The notes under the pieces were generated by a model. That model searched no databases and was not told the origin of the DNA. It worked only from the letters and a program-made list of their open reading frames with translations. Shown here in pieces: positions 63,246 through 64,000 of a DNA stretch of 64,000 bases (positions are counted from its first letter, which is position 1; every line of letters starts with the position of its first letter). Both the position numbers and the translations under genes were made by a program. The DNA lies in NCBI GenBank assembly GCA_949152475.1, contig OX424569.1:21675170-21739169 (forward strand). The letters are read 5' to 3'. This stretch comes from Terebella lapidaria (taxonomy: Eukaryota > Annelida > Polychaeta > Terebellida > Terebellidae).

Positions 63246-64000
63246 ATCCGGACGTGGTGGCGACCAACACTACGTTCGGGGACAGTTGTTCCGTGGCATC
63301 AGTTGCCGCCCCACCCGCTGATGGGCAGGACGAACCTCAAGTTGATATGACTTCTCCGGAAGTAGTCCTTGGGGATCAGTCTGGCTCCTCCGCGGCTGAG
63401 GCGGATGGTGAGGACTCCGTAGATGAGCCCAGCGCGTGCGAACGGTATCGCCCTACCTGCGCGCTGGTGAGGGACCCCTGCTGGTACCTGCCCCTGTCCT
63501 TTGGACGGGAGCCGGTCCGGTTCCTCGTGGACTCTGGCTCGGAGGTGACCCTCGTTGCCGCAGGAACGTTCAGGAAGGAGCCCGCACTCCGCAACCTTGA
63601 GTTGCGGGATCCCGGACCCTACAAGCTCTACGGAGCGGGTGCCAACCGCATCCGTATCCACGGCATCATCGATCTGCCTATTACCCTTGGGGACAAGGTG
63701 TATCTGACAGAGGCAATCGTTGCGGATATCGGAGCGGACGGGATTATTGGAATGAATTTTCTACGGGTCCACCGGGTGACCGCCAACTTTAGTGCTGGCG
63801 AATTCCGGATGGGAGAGGACATACACTTTCTCTTCCGCTCGGGCCCGATGCATTCATTTCAAATGCGGGCGGCGCGCACTGTGGTAGTGCCACCAATGAG
63901 TGAGATGATCATTGAGGCGAGGCCGCGTCGTCCCCGCATGCCCCTCGATGGTCGACCGTGTATAGTGCAACCAGTGAGCAGTTTCGCCGAAGGAACCGGA
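63246..64000 (+). CDS. Gypsy A pol start: aspartic protease, open to window end
   Basis: The frame is open to the last base. The retropepsin active site is FLVDSGSEVTLVAAG, with Asp at 63,530-63,532. The second conserved region is IGADGIIGMNFLRVH. After it comes a linker toward RT (VVPPMSEMIIEARPRR). The frame and start mode relative to gag cannot be fixed from this copy. RT and later domains lie beyond the window. Confidence 0.88.

Larger units (their letters stand above)
60255..64000 (+). mobile_element. Ty3/Gypsy family A, copy 2 (5' part, runs off right edge)
   Basis: A 5' LTR lacking its first 38 or so bases is followed by a primer-binding site, a leader, gag and the protease start of pol. 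The direction is the same as copy 1 at the left edge. The LTR does not begin at its natural TG end, so the junction with the family B fragment is a rearrangement, not an insertion edge. The gag region carries a few breaks. Confidence 0.9.

Noticed and set aside
1-64000. tRNA, rRNA or other structured RNA genes
   Set aside because: No cloverleaf with A and B box order or rRNA core sequence was recognised on reading both strands. A covariance-model scan could still find something missed.

Overview
The window looks like animal nuclear DNA, most likely from a marine invertebrate. It has no bacterial gene layout. Almost all of it is mobile DNA and tandem repeats: Ty3/Gypsy LTR retrotransposons, a Jockey/CR1-type LINE fragment, a Penelope-like tail, TA-flanked MITEs, a piggyBac-like element and several satellites. 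Only one piece of a likely host gene is visible: a short last coding exon with splice acceptor, stop and poly(A) signals at about 14,870-15,170. I do not name a species.

Layout. 1-8,506: 3' part of a Gypsy element (family A), with integrase, a 1.9 kb non-coding stretch with stacked hairpins, a long third reading frame with two C2H2 zinc fingers, and a 768 bp LTR. 8,507-9,300: 121 bp satellite touching that LTR. 9,658-14,815: a 29 bp minisatellite locus entered by a piggyBac-like and a hAT-like element, with a TA-flanked MITE beside it. 14,888-15,170: host terminal exon and 3' UTR. 15,300-29,044: many nested, partly head-to-tail copies of a repeat family called HPE here (hairpin-ended element), whose core is a 134 bp tandem unit dense in nuclear-receptor half-sites. 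29,307-30,095: 147 bp satellite with a MITE. 30,096-33,860: Gypsy family C (minus strand). 33,847-34,135: Penelope-like 3' tail. 34,136-36,075: LINE fragment. 36,868-51,162: a large imperfect inverted duplication. Its left arm holds a 3.5 kb pyrimidine array (27 bp unit) grown from a 77 bp unit, and its right arm holds the purine complement. 51,461-51,863: old LTR piece related to family A. 52,307-58,776: Gypsy family B (minus), with its own C2H2 third frame and a nested MITE. 58,777-60,252: second family B fragment lacking that MITE. 60,255-64,000: 5' part of a second family A copy (LTR, primer-binding site, gag, protease), running off the window.

How the parts relate. Families A and B both carry a C2H2 zinc-finger frame after integrase, where an envelope gene sits in env-bearing Gypsy elements, and both have a splice-acceptor-like tract just before it. 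The HPE elements combine subterminal inverted repeats, a hairpin at one end, a tandem-repeat core, insertion in T-runs and head-to-tail copies. That set resembles Helentron/HINE rolling-circle elements. Several insertions can be proved from the window alone, because the empty target is present in a neighbouring repeat unit or sister copy.
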